Origin: Vulgatibacter incomptus
GTDB taxonomy: Bacteria; Myxococcota; Myxococcia; Myxococcales; Vulgatibacteraceae
Assembly: GCF_001263175.1 (NCBI RefSeq)
Contig: NZ_CP012332.1
Coordinates: 552,001 to 616,000 of the forward strand
Length of the DNA: 64,000 nucleotides
Direction of reading: 5' to 3'
Each line of letters opens with the position of its first letter. The stretch's first letter is position 1. Position numbers and translations under genes: made by a program. Shown here in pieces: positions 1-9,059 of the stretch. The notes below the pieces were generated by a model. That model had not been told where the DNA came from. It searched no databases and saw only the letters and a program-made list of their open reading frames with translations.

Positions 1-104
1 AGGACGGCGATGGCTTGGCATGGCTACGATTCGCGCCACGGAGCGGAGCCGGGCGCATGGCGCCGCATTCTACATCACAGGCCGTCCAGGTTTCAGCCTC
101 GGCC

Positions 105-2354
105 TCATTCTTGCCCGGCAATCTGCGTCGGAACCTCCAGTGGATAGCCCTGTGATCTCCTCCCCACTGCGCCGTATCCCCAGCAGTAGACTCTTCCCTC
201 GTAGTCGAGGCCACAGCCGCTTTGGGATCCCAAGCCGATATCGACGAATCGGAGCTGTTCTGAAAGCAGGATTGGAGTCGACTCGTAGCAGAGGAAGATA
301 TCGTTCCCGTGGGGGCATGCTTCTTTGCCGAGCTGCGCGAAGGCATTGGAGCCCCAGCACCAAGCCCGAGCATCTTCAGCCAACCCGCAGGAGAATCCGA
401 GCGATCCGAGCGAAACGGCCGTTTTGACGCGGGTGAACACGTGTCCGCCTTCGACAGGAATGGGAACGGAGGACGTCTCGCTCGTGCCGTTTCCAAGCTG
501 CCCGGTAATGTTCGAGCCCCAGCAGTATCCATCGCCCTCGCTGGTCAGCGCACAGGCGTGCCCCAACGAGCCGATCGCTCCGCCAGTCGAGGCGGAGATC
601 TCGACGAACGTTTCGCCACTCTGGACTTCGGTGAGTGCACTCGAGCTCGGCGGAGGACCTTCGTCCACCGGGTCACCGAGCTCCCTTCCCCAACAGTAGG
701 TCCGCTCGTCCAGTGCAATGCCGCAGGTCGTTCCTCCCACTCGTGAAGGCGAGGTCGAAATTTGGTGAAAGAGGAGCTCAGTCTGGACGGGCGTAGGCTC
801 CAAGACGGGGTCGGGAGGCTTGATTCCGAGCTGTCCGCGCAGGTTATTTCCCCAACAGAATGCCCCGCCGACGGGATCCAACGCACAGGTGTAGCCATAT
901 CCTGCGGAAACCGAAATAAACCGAAAGCCAAGCGATACAGCGTCGAGCGATAGGTCCCTGGTTCCATTGCCCAGCTGGCCCCAATCGTTGTCGCCGGTGC
1001 AAATGGTCTCTCCGGAAGTCGTGATCCCGCATGCATGTGAGTCACTGAAGCTCAGCGACTCGAAGCGATCGGGGGCCAGAAATGGCACGGCGGTTTGGGG
1101 TTGAGGCTCTTGACCGTCTGGAGTGGGTAGAGGGGCCCGCCAGAAGTACGCGCGTCCGTCTGCCGTGAGACCGCCTGCGGTATTTCCTCCGACGAACAGC
1201 TTCGACATTCGCGGGATTACCACATGGACTTGGACGTGTGTTTCCAGCGGACCAACGGTGGCCGAGATGCTCGTCGTCCCCACCTTTCGTCCAAAGACGG
1301 TGCCGTCGTCGAGGACGGCCGCGATCTCCGGATCGCTGGAGTGGAAAGTCGCCTCGCCGACCTCCATCGGAGCTCCGTTCTCGTCCAGCACGGTGGCTCG
1401 AAGCCGGTCTTTATCCCCCAGATCTACGTTCAGGGGATTGGGTTTCAGCTCGAGCGAAGTCGAATGGCCGGAGATTCGAATGCGCACCAAAGCTTCGAGC
1501 GCTTCGACACGCGCGAACACCGTTACAACTCCTGCCTGGCGTCCTGTGACCATTCCCGTCATCGAGAGAGCGATGAGCTCTGGCGGGCTGGCCTCCCACG
1601 TCACGGAAGTGTCGACGATCGGGGCTCCCCATGCGTCGGTTACCCGAGCCACGAGTTGGGCGCCTTCTCCGATGAAGAGCTCGCCTGGAGCGCCCTCGAT
1701 TCGAATGGATGCCGCGGGCGGCGGCGTCACTTCGACCTGAATCGAGCTACTGACTCCGTCCGAGGTGGCCGTGACGTTGGCCCGGCCGATCGCCTTCGCC
1801 GCAACGAGTCCGTCGCTTGAAACGGTTGCGACCTCGGGTGTATCCGAAGTCCATTCGACCTCGCGATCCTCGAGGACGTTTCCGTGTTCGCCTAGAACCG
1901 TGGCCTGCAGGCGTCTGCCTTGATGTACGAGTAGGGCGAGGGAATCTGGCTCGATCGTGATGCGAGCCACCTTCTCGACCTCGTCGATCGGAAGGACCAG
2001 GATCTGGCTCGTCCCCTCGATGCCATCGGCGCGGACCGAGACGACGACCTCGCCAGGCGAGATCGCTTCGACGAGGCCGTCGGACGAGACCGCCGCGACA
2101 TCGCTCGAGCTCGACGACCACTCGAGTCCTTCGACCGCGACTTGCAACCCAGACTCGGACCAAGCGGTCGCTCGAAGCTGAGCAACTTCTCCTGGGTGCA
2201 GTCGGATGGACTGAGGCTCAACTCTGATCGATGCGGCGACTTCGGGTTCAACTTCAACTGGAGGGGTGACGGGAAGCGATGCTCCGCACGCCAAGCAAAA
2301 CGCAAGGGTACCCACCATCAGCAGTCTGGTGGGCGTGGCGATAGGCCGTGCCAT
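105..2354 (-). CDS. Exported lipoprotein with Ig-like (BIG2) repeats and RCC1 propeller repeats
   Basis: The 749-residue product starts with a hydrophobic signal ending in a lipoprotein-like LAC site near residue 23, so it is probably a surface or periplasmic lipoprotein. Residues of roughly 40-375 hold about four BIG2-type Ig-like units, each ending in a pattern like V-A-x-V-S-S-D-G-x-V. Residues of roughly 380-740 hold RCC1-type repeats with the signature C-W-G-x-N-x-x-G-Q-L-G-N-G, expected to form a seven-bladed propeller. A GGAGGAG ribosome site lies about 8 bases before the ATG. RCC1 plus bacterial Ig domains is a known layout in myxobacterial exported proteins; the ligand is unknown. 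It is not linked by overlap to a neighbour. Confidence 0.85.
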   Translation of the reverse strand: MARPIATPTRLLMVGTLAFCLACGASLPVTPPVEVEPEVAASIRVEPQSIRLHPGEVAQLRATAWSESGLQVAVEGLEWSSSSSDVAAVSSDGLVEAISPGEVVVSVRADGIEGTSQILVLPIDEVEKVARITIEPDSLALLVHQGRRLQATVLGEHGNVLEDREVEWTSDTPEVATVSSDGLVAAKAIGRANVTATSDGVSSSIQVEVTPPPAASIRIEGAPGELFIGEGAQLVARVTDAWGAPIVDTSVTWEASPPELIALSMTGMVTGRQAGVVTVFARVEALEALVRIRISGHSTSLELKPNPLNVDLGDKDRLRATVLDENGAPMEVGEATFHSSDPEIAAVLDDGTVFGRKVGTTSISATVGPLETHVQVHVVIPRMSKLFVGGNTAGGLTADGRAYFWRAPLPTPDGQEPQPQTAVPFLAPDRFESLSFSDSHACGITTSGETICTGDNDWGQLGNGTRDLSLDAVSLGFRFISVSAGYGYTCALDPVGGAFCWGNNLRGQLGIKPPDPVLEPTPVQTELLFHQISTSPSRVGGTTCGIALDERTYCWGRELGDPVDEGPPPSSSALTEVQSGETFVEISASTGGAIGSLGHACALTSEGDGYCWGSNITGQLGNGTSETSSVPIPVEGGHVFTRVKTAVSLGSLGFSCGLAEDARAWCWGSNAFAQLGKEACPHGNDIFLCYESTPILLSEQLRFVDIGLGSQSGCGLDYEGRVYCWGYGAVGRRSQGYPLEVPTQIAGQE

Positions 2355-2427
2355 CGTTTTCTCTCCTCCCGTAGCCCTGTTCGCGGATCAGGTGGCCGCG
2401 GTTCGGGTAGAACCGCGGCCATTGTCG

Positions 2428-3480
2428 TTACCGTAGAGCAATTTTGCAGTGATGGATTCTCGCTTTCGAGGCGGGATGCAGTGGATCTGAATTATCGGAA
2501 TAGGTCTCGAGGTAGGCGAATCGATCCTGATCGATATCGTATGAATATACCCCGTTGCCTCTGTTTACCTCGCTGACCGAGGCGACGAGATAGGTGAACC
2601 CTGTCACAAGATCCGTGAGATAGATGGGGTCAATTCCATCTTCGGCGGGGCACGAGTCCCCGCTATACAGAACGAATCTGCCGGTCGCGTTGAGCCTCGG
2701 CTTGTGGTGCGAGAGGCAGGGGCCCGAGACGATCTCTTCCGACGTGGGATCGAAGACCGACCGGTAGGCGATAATCGATTCCCCGCTGCTGGTGATCTTC
2801 TCGTAAGCGACGAGGTCGCTGCCTACGCTGGGGCTCTCGAACCTCTCTCCGTCCTCCGGGCTGCCAAAATTCCCTTCCAACCCGAATAGAGGTCGAAAGG
2901 CAATCGTACCGTTGAGTTCGTAGGCAACCAATCCGCTGCGAATACTCGGATTTCTCCCAGTAGAAAAGTCGGTGAGGGTTGAATTGCTGAACTGGTACAG
3001 CTTCACTTTGTCGTTCGCCGACCAGACTGCGTTGCCTGAATGGAAGGAGGGAGCGGAGAGGCCAGCATTTGGCAAATACTCTGCCAAAATAAACTCGCTA
3101 TGATTCGTAACGCTCAGCGAAACGACCTTGTAGGGCAAGGTCTGCGAATCGGTCTTCACGGAGTAGATCAGCCTCGATGCGTGAAGAGCGAACCCCAGCG
3201 AACCCCCTGGCACTCCGACGAAGGTCGGGGTGCGATCTTGACCCACGACCATCGTTCGCTCGTCGGCGAACCGATTGAACGCGAGATTATTGATGGGGAT
3301 GCCGAACTCGTCGACGACCTGCGCCACAGCCACTCCGCCCCATTTCCCGCGGGTGGATTCCCATGCGTTACTCTCATCCTCCGTCACACAGCTCGTCGTA
3401 GGAAGCGGCGGCGTTGCGTATGCTGTGGCCGCGACGAAGCAAACAGCCAGCACGACCAGCTTCATGATACAAGTTTTCAT
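2428..3480 (-). CDS. Secreted protein of unknown function, possibly a beta-propeller
   Basis: The 350-residue product has a clean Sec signal peptide (hydrophobic segment followed by A-Y-A, cleavage near residue 22). The body is made of short beta-rich stretches that repeat forms such as 'LVAYE' and 'GxxFVLYSGD', reminiscent of TolB/WD-like propellers, but I do not recognise a named family. A GGGGGGA stretch lies just upstream of the ATG, and a good sigma-70-like promoter lies 77 bases upstream. It sits 73 bases upstream of the RCC1 lipoprotein on the same strand and could be co-transcribed with it. Confidence 0.75.
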   Translation of the reverse strand: MKTCIMKLVVLAVCFVAATAYATPPLPTTSCVTEDESNAWESTRGKWGGVAVAQVVDEFGIPINNLAFNRFADERTMVVGQDRTPTFVGVPGGSLGFALHASRLIYSVKTDSQTLPYKVVSLSVTNHSEFILAEYLPNAGLSAPSFHSGNAVWSANDKVKLYQFSNSTLTDFSTGRNPSIRSGLVAYELNGTIAFRPLFGLEGNFGSPEDGERFESPSVGSDLVAYEKITSSGESIIAYRSVFDPTSEEIVSGPCLSHHKPRLNATGRFVLYSGDSCPAEDGIDPIYLTDLVTGFTYLVASVSEVNRGNGVYSYDIDQDRFAYLETYSDNSDPLHPASKARIHHCKIALR

Positions 3481-3556
3481 TGAATCCCCCCGTGTGTGAA
3501 GGCCGCCGCCAGCCGCCCCGTACTTCGTTCCGGGCTGGCGTGGGCATTCAGCTCGA

Positions 3557-3585
3557 ACGCTAGCCGGCGTTCAATGTCTTGTCAA
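3557..3585 (-). promoter_or_regulatory. Sigma-70-like promoter for the secreted protein at 2428-3480
   Basis: On the minus strand a perfect -35 box TTGACA (3580-3585) is followed by a 17-base spacer and a -10 box TAGCGT (3557-3562). The predicted leader is about 70 bases. Confidence 0.6.
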
Positions 3586-3960
3586 TCTCGTCGATCCTAT
3601 ATGTAGGGAGCGCTGGAAATTTCCGGGTCAATTGGGGGCGTAGGTGTTCGGCCCTGATCACAGCTGTGCCAGAAAATGGTGAGCGCGCGTGAAGGCACGG
3701 CGTAGCCTCCAGCTCAACGCCTCAGATGAGCGGATGCGCTCTTCCCGCTGCCCCTCGATGGGACGCTGGGCGTGAGCTACTGGAGTCCGCTCATCGGTCG
3801 CTTCTCGGAGCGCGGGGTTTCGGCCGAGATGGAGCCCAGCCGGCGAAAGAGTGCCCGAGCCAGGTTGGAGCGGGAATACTAACCGGACGAGTGTTGCTCG
3901 ATCGGAAATAGGCCCTGACGCTCGTCGACCTTCAGCGGTTTCGGAAGGCCGACGCGGCTA
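3586..3960. other. Intergenic stretch with no supported gene
   Basis: The rest of the 3481-3960 gap contains only short open frames without ribosome sites or plausible composition. I see no RNA gene or repeat in it. Confidence 0.5.
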
Positions 3961-4299
3961 TCAGGCGACGAGCAGTCCGTCCCACATGTGGCTCTCCCGC
4001 TCCAGCACCTGCAGGCCGTCCGCCGGGCAGAGATAGGAGATCATCCGCGCCTTGACCCGGCGCAGATCCTCCCAGCTCGGCTGATCGTAGGTGGACGAGA
4101 GCCCGTGGAAGAAGCTGCGGGCCTTGAGCTGGACCATCCGCTGGATCTCGGCCTTGCTGGCGTTGGGCGCGGTGAACCGCATGCCCTTGCGGACCTGGGC
4201 CTCGCCATGCTGCGCGAACCAGGTGACGAGCGCGTCACGCACTTCGAGAACGGATGGAGCCCTGCACGCGGCGCGGCGCGCAAGCGATTCGACGATCAC
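3961..4299 (-). CDS. Small hypothetical protein
   Basis: The 112-residue product has a GTG start preceded by a G-rich ribosome site (GGGGGG, six bases before the start). It has no signal peptide or membrane segment. The composition is that of a normal soluble protein, with a charged helical middle ('ASKAEIQRMVQLKARSFF'). I do not recognise the family. It is isolated between the 3.5 kb gap and aconitase, which runs on the same strand and ends 90 bases after this gene's start. It may be a short regulator or adaptor, but nothing in the sequence shows that. Confidence 0.5.
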   Translation of the reverse strand: MIVESLARRAACRAPSVLEVRDALVTWFAQHGEAQVRKGMRFTAPNASKAEIQRMVQLKARSFFHGLSSTYDQPSWEDLRRVKARMISYLCPADGLQVLERESHMWDGLLVA

Positions 4300-4388
4300 G
4301 GTGTTCCCCCCGGAGAAACCTTGGAGGGCTAACTACCACACCGACCCACACGTTCAAGCGAGATCATGGGGAGCGACCCGGACGGGGT

Positions 4389-6353
4389 TCAGCGCTCGAC
4401 CTTTTGGCCCGCGCCGGGGCCGAGGCGCTCCTTCATCCAGTTGATCAGGCCGCCTTTTCGGAGGATTTCGACCTGTCTCGGCGAGAGGGAGTGGGTCACG
4501 AAGAAGGAGCGGCCGTCCGCACGGGCCTGGAGGTGCTTGCCGCTCTCGAGGCCGTCGAGGTCGATCGAGAGGGTGTCGCCCTTGGAGACGGCGTCGTAGT
4601 CGCCGGGATCGACGAAGGTGAGGGGAGCGATGCCGAAGTTCACCAGGTTCTGCGAGTGGATGCGGGCGAAGCTCTTGGCAATCACCGCGCGGAGGCCGAG
4701 GTAGCGAGGCGCCAGCGCGGCGTGTTCGCGGCTCGAGCCCTGGCCGTAGTTGCTTCCGCCGATCACGACGTGCCCGCCGTCGTCCCGGACCTTCATGGCG
4801 CGAGCCGCGTAGGTGGGATCGACCTGTTCGAAGGAGAACTCGCTGATCTTGGGGATGTTGCTCCGGTAGGGCAGGACGCGGGTGCCTGCAGGGAGAATCT
4901 CGTCGGTGGTGAGGTCGTCCCCCACCTTGAGGAGCACCGGCACCGAGAGCGAGGCGGGGAGGGGGCCGAGCTCCGGGAGCGATTTGATGTTGGGGCCGCG
5001 GACGAGCTCCGCCTTGCGCGCCTCTTCGGGCGGCAGCGGCGGCGTGATCAGCTCCATCCTCCCGAGGCCGTCGTAGGGCTCGCGCACCTTCGGATAGGGA
5101 AATTTCAGCGTCCGGGGATCGGTGATCTCGCCTTTGAGGGCGGAGGCGGCAGCGGTCTCGGGGCTCACCAGGTAGACCTGATCCTCCCGGGTCCCGGAGC
5201 GGCCGGGGAAGTTGCGGGGCACGGTGCGGAGGCTGATCCGATCGGTGGCCGGCGCCTGGCCCATCCCGATGCAGCCGTTGCACCCCGTCTGGTGCAGGCG
5301 CGCTCCGGCGGCGGTCAGGGAGACCAGGTGGCCGTCCGCGATCAACCTCGCGAGGATCTGCCTCGTGGTCGGGTTCACGTCGAAGGAGACCCGGTCGTGG
5401 GCGGTGCGGCCTTTCACGATCTCGGCCACCACGGCGAGGTCCCGGTAGCCGGGGTTCGCCGAAGAGCCGATGTAGGCCTGGTAGATCGGCCGGCCAGCCA
5501 CCTCGCTCACCGGGACCACGTTGCCCGGGCTCGAGGGGAGCGCGGTCAGCGGCTCGAGGCGCGACAGGTCGATCTCTTCCTCCACGTCGTAGCTCGCGCC
5601 GGGGTCGGGGAGCAGCTCCGTGTAGTCCTGCTCGCGGCCCTGGCTGCGCAGGTAGCGGCGCACCTCCTCGTCGGCGGGGAAGACAGTGGTGGTGGCGCCC
5701 AGTTCGGTGCCCATGTTGGCGAGGACGTGGCGGTCCATCGTCTGGAGCTGGGCGAGGCCGGGGCCGTGGTATTCGAGGATCCGCCCGACGCCGCCGCGCA
5801 CGCCGTGCCGGCGGAGGAGCTCGAGGATCACGTCCTTGGCGCTCACCCAGTCGGGGAGCTCGCCGACCAGGCGGATCCCCCAGATCTTCGGCATCACCAG
5901 GTGGTAGGGCTCGCCGGCCATCGCCATCGCCACCTCGAGTCCGCCGGCGCCCATGGCGAGCATCCCGATCGCGCCCGCGGCGGGCGTGTGGCTGTCGGAG
6001 CCGAGGAGGGTCTTGCCCGGCTTGCCGAAGCACTCCTGGTGAACGGGGTGACTCACACCGTTTCCCGGCCGGCTGTAGTAGAGGCCGAAGCGCTGGCAGG
6101 CGCTGCGCAGGAAGAGGTGGTCGTCCGCGTTCTTGAAGTCCTCCTGGACGATGTTGTGGTCGACGTATTGGGCGGAGAGCTCGGTGCGCACGCGGTCGAG
6201 GCCCATGGCCTCGAGCTCCAGCATCACCAGCGTGCCGGTGGCGTCCTGGGTGAGGGTCTGATCGATGCGCAGCGCGATCTCCTCCCCGGGGACCATCTGG
6301 CCTTTCACCAGGTGGCTGCGGATCAGCTTGTGGGAGACGTTGCTCGCGCCCAC
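4389..6353 (-). CDS. acn: Aconitate hydratase, putative/Aquifex-like branch
   Basis: The enzyme interconverts citrate and isocitrate in the TCA cycle. The 654-residue length and single chain fit the smaller bacterial aconitase branch rather than AcnA (about 890) or AcnB. Visible motifs are GSDSHTPAAGA in the substrate pocket, C-N-G-C (C358, C361) as cluster ligands, and the swivel-domain motif GSNYGQGSSREHA. The usual third ligand motif G-S-C-T-N appears as G-S-S-A-N, with Ser298 in the cysteine position. The open frame extends 43 codons upstream, but I chose the GTG at 6353 because GGAGG lies six bases before it and the conserved N-terminus begins there. The TonB-like gene is divergent. Confidence 0.93.
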   Translation of the reverse strand: MGASNVSHKLIRSHLVKGQMVPGEEIALRIDQTLTQDATGTLVMLELEAMGLDRVRTELSAQYVDHNIVQEDFKNADDHLFLRSACQRFGLYYSRPGNGVSHPVHQECFGKPGKTLLGSDSHTPAAGAIGMLAMGAGGLEVAMAMAGEPYHLVMPKIWGIRLVGELPDWVSAKDVILELLRRHGVRGGVGRILEYHGPGLAQLQTMDRHVLANMGTELGATTTVFPADEEVRRYLRSQGREQDYTELLPDPGASYDVEEEIDLSRLEPLTALPSSPGNVVPVSEVAGRPIYQAYIGSSANPGYRDLAVVAEIVKGRTAHDRVSFDVNPTTRQILARLIADGHLVSLTAAGARLHQTGCNGCIGMGQAPATDRISLRTVPRNFPGRSGTREDQVYLVSPETAAASALKGEITDPRTLKFPYPKVREPYDGLGRMELITPPLPPEEARKAELVRGPNIKSLPELGPLPASLSVPVLLKVGDDLTTDEILPAGTRVLPYRSNIPKISEFSFEQVDPTYAARAMKVRDDGGHVVIGGSNYGQGSSREHAALAPRYLGLRAVIAKSFARIHSQNLVNFGIAPLTFVDPGDYDAVSKGDTLSIDLDGLESGKHLQARADGRSFFVTHSLSPRQVEILRKGGLINWMKERLGPGAGQKVER

Positions 6354-6496
6354 GCGGGACCTCCGTTCTCGTGGCTCGCGAGGAAGGTAAACACCGCGTC
6401 CGGGTGGCCGCGGACGGTCGGGGGACCCTCGCAGGCCGATCCGCTGCTCGAGCATCGGGCGGAGGAGGCGCGGAAGCGGCATACTCCCGCCTGTCG

Positions 6497-7699
6497 ATGA
6501 GGCGAGCGGGCCAGGGGCGATCGAGGAAGCGGGTCTGGGCGATCGCCCTGGCGGTATCGCTTTTCGTCCACGTGGGTCTCCTCGTCCTCGCGGGCGTGCG
6601 CCGCCAGGCGCCTCGGTCGCCTCCCGAGCGCCCCGTGGAGATCGAGATCGTCCAGGTGGAGCCCACGCCGCCGCCGAAGCCGGAAGGCGGGAAGACGACC
6701 TCCGAGCGGGACGAGGACGATGCCGGGAAGCGCGTCGCCTCCGGGCGGCGCGGCGGATCGTTCGCGAAGGGAGGAAGGCCCGGTGGTGGGGCAGGCAATC
6801 GCTCCAGCGAAGGCAGCGCGCCGCAGATCGCCGCAGAGGCAGAACCCTCTGGGGGTCGCGAGGGGACGATCGAGGTGGTCGAGCCGGAGGAGCCGCTACC
6901 GCTTCGGCGCGACCGGGATCTCGAGCTCTTCCCGCTCCCCACCGCGCCCTCGGAAGGCCAGGAGCCTCCAGGGCAGGTGGTGGCGGTGGAGCCCGAAGGG
7001 CGTCGCATCGAAAAGCGCCTCGAGGAGCTCTTCGCGGAGGATCGCGCCGTCGAGACCGCCAAGAATCGCGCCGACCCCTACTGGTTCGACCTCCGCCGGC
7101 GCCTGGAGCGCGAGTTCTCCGTTCCTCTCGATCTCGTCGAGGACGGGCCCGGGAACGGGACCCTCGGCCTCCAGGGCGCGATCGACACCTACCGCGCCCA
7201 GGCGAAGGCCTACGCGAACTCCGGCAACCCCCATGGAGACGGCCCCCTCGTTCCCGGATCGAGGCGCGGGATGGCCCAGGAACTTCGCGACGAGCTGGCC
7301 GAGGGGGTCTTCGGGGAGCCGCTGGCCGAGGCGATCGGCGACCGCTCCCTCTTCTCCCGAGAGCTCGTCACGGTCGTCGAGCTCGAGCAGGCCTCCGACG
7401 GTTCGATCCTGGACGTGCGTCTGATCACGAAGAGCGGCAGCCCCGGTCACGACCAGATCGCTCTCGACCACATGAGGACCGACGGTGCCGCCGCGGCGTC
7501 CGACCTCGGCGCGCCGCCCGCGCAGGGCAGGCGGACGAGGTGGGCGTTTACCAGCTCGCTGTGGATCGTGCCGCCCCTGCCCATGGTGGGATGCGGCTTC
7601 GACGCGCAGTTCATGCCGACGACTTGCGTCTACCCTTTGAAGAAGAACCTGAAACACCGGGTCCGCCTCCTGGCGATCTACGAGCGACCCACGCGGTAG
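6497..7699 (+). CDS. TonB-like membrane-anchored protein
   Basis: The 400-residue product has a single N-terminal membrane helix (residues about 12-34, '[20 protein letters not shown]'). A Pro-rich segment follows (V-E-P-T-P-P-P-K-P), then a long charged linker and a C-terminal domain from about residue 265. That domain has the beta-strand pattern of TonB C-terminal domains ('[22 protein letters not shown]') but also a late Cys pair. This is the layout of TonB/GltJ-type energy-coupling proteins, which span the periplasm. No ExbB/ExbD genes lie nearby. The ATG at 6497 is the best match to the short basic N-terminus typical of the family; no strong ribosome site decides the start, and the frame stays open from 6371. 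Confidence 0.7.
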   Translation: MRRAGQGRSRKRVWAIALAVSLFVHVGLLVLAGVRRQAPRSPPERPVEIEIVQVEPTPPPKPEGGKTTSERDEDDAGKRVASGRRGGSFAKGGRPGGGAGNRSSEGSAPQIAAEAEPSGGREGTIEVVEPEEPLPLRRDRDLELFPLPTAPSEGQEPPGQVVAVEPEGRRIEKRLEELFAEDRAVETAKNRADPYWFDLRRRLEREFSVPLDLVEDGPGNGTLGLQGAIDTYRAQAKAYANSGNPHGDGPLVPGSRRGMAQELRDELAEGVFGEPLAEAIGDRSLFSRELVTVVELEQASDGSILDVRLITKSGSPGHDQIALDHMRTDGAAAASDLGAPPAQGRRTRWAFTSSLWIVPPLPMVGCGFDAQFMPTTCVYPLKKNLKHRVRLLAIYERPTR

Positions 7700-7769
7700 C
7701 CGCTGGCTTCCTCCTCGCCTCCCTTTGCGTTACAAACCCGCTCTTCTTCGAGAGCGAGGAGCTTGGGAC

Positions 7770-8969
7770 ATGCGTGAGGTCTTCATCTGCGCGGCGGTCC
7801 GTTCGCCGATCGGCCGCCTGCGCGGCAGCCTTCAGTCGGTGCGGCCGGACGATCTCGCGGGCCGGGTGATCCGCGGCCTGGTCGATCGGGCGGGGATCGC
7901 CCCGGACCGCATCGACGAGGTGATCCTGGGCTGCGCCAACCAGGCGGGCGAGGACAACCGCAACGTCGCCCGGATGGCGCTCCTCCTGGCGGGCCTCCCC
8001 CACGAGGTACCCGGCGTCACCGTGAACCGCCTCTGCGCCTCGGGCATGGAGGCCGTCACCCAGGCGGCCCGGATGATCGCCGTTGGCGACGCCGAGTTGG
8101 TGGTGGCGGGCGGCGTCGAGTCGATGACCCGCGCGCCGTGGGCGATGCCCAAGCCGGAGAACGGATACCCGACCGGGGGTGCACAGCTCTTCGACACGTC
8201 GCTGGGCTGGCGCTTCCCGAACCCCCGCATGGAGGCCCTCTTCCCCCTGGAGCAGATGGGGGAGACCGCCGAGAACGTCGCCGAGCGCTACGGGATCTCC
8301 CGGGAGGATCAGGACGCCTTCGCGCTGCGCTCGCACCAGAGGGCGGTGGCCGCCTGGGAGTCGGGGCGTTTCCGCGACGAGCTCCTGCCCATCGAGGTGC
8401 CGCAGAAGAAGGGCGAGGCCCTGGTGGTGGACCGCGACGAGGGGCCTCGGCCCGACACTACCCTCGAGAAGCTCGCGGCGCTGAAGCCCGCCTTCCGCAA
8501 GGGCGGCACCGTCACCGCCGGCAACTCCTCCACGCTCAACGACGGCGCCTCGGCGCTCTTGCTCGCATCTCCCGAGGCCGCAAAGGCGCACGGGCTCACG
8601 CCCGTGGCGCGCTTCGTGGGCGGGGCCAGCGCCGGCGTCGATCCTCGCTACATGGGCATCGGCCCGGTGCCCGCCACCCGCAAGCTCCTCGCCCGCGTCG
8701 GCCTGGAGGTGGGCGCCCTCGACCTCGTGGAGCTCAACGAAGCCTTCGCCGCTCAGGGCCTCGCCTGCATGCGGGAGCTCGGCCTCTCCGAGGAGAAGGT
8801 GAACGTGAACGGTGGCGCCATCGCCCTGGGGCACCCGCTGGGCTCCTCCGGCGCACGAATCCTCGCCACCCTCGTCCACGAGCTGCGCCGCCGCGGCGGC
8901 CGCTACGGCCTCGCCACCATGTGCGTGGGCGTGGGCCAGGGCGCGGCCGCTCTCGTCGAGCGCGTCTGA
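7770..8969 (+). CDS. Acetyl-CoA acyltransferase (thiolase)
   Basis: This 399-residue thiolase cleaves 3-ketoacyl-CoA, or condenses two acetyl-CoA. The catalytic triad is complete: Cys89 in N-R-L-C-A-S-G, His355 in G-H-P-L-G-S-S-G, and Cys385 in M-C-V-G-V-G-Q-G. The ATG at 7770 has GAGGAG eight bases upstream and opens the conserved first strand ([13 protein letters not shown]). It leads a four-gene set with aldehyde dehydrogenase, enoyl-CoA hydratase and a thioesterase on the same strand. It could serve fatty acid, aromatic or butanoate metabolism; the sequence alone does not separate these. Confidence 0.93.
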   Translation: MREVFICAAVRSPIGRLRGSLQSVRPDDLAGRVIRGLVDRAGIAPDRIDEVILGCANQAGEDNRNVARMALLLAGLPHEVPGVTVNRLCASGMEAVTQAARMIAVGDAELVVAGGVESMTRAPWAMPKPENGYPTGGAQLFDTSLGWRFPNPRMEALFPLEQMGETAENVAERYGISREDQDAFALRSHQRAVAAWESGRFRDELLPIEVPQKKGEALVVDRDEGPRPDTTLEKLAALKPAFRKGGTVTAGNSSTLNDGASALLLASPEAAKAHGLTPVARFVGGASAGVDPRYMGIGPVPATRKLLARVGLEVGALDLVELNEAFAAQGLACMRELGLSEEKVNVNGGAIALGHPLGSSGARILATLVHELRRRGGRYGLATMCVGVGQGAAALVERV

Positions 8970-9059
8970 AGCAGGCCCGCTCCGCGGTGGCGGGGGCGGG
9001 GCCGTTGGGGTAAGAGGCAAGGCCCAACGGCGCCTCGGGGCGCCTATCGGAGGATGACG

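Noticed and set aside
3726-3911. A small 61-residue open frame in the 3.5-4 kb gap
   Set aside because: No ribosome site, no recognisable composition or partner, and other frames are equally open.
4354-7062. A 902-residue open frame on the minus strand over the aconitase gene
   Set aside because: It is rich in Arg, Pro and Ala from GC-skewed antisense or shifted reading. It lacks motifs and a ribosome site, and the aconitase frame explains the region.
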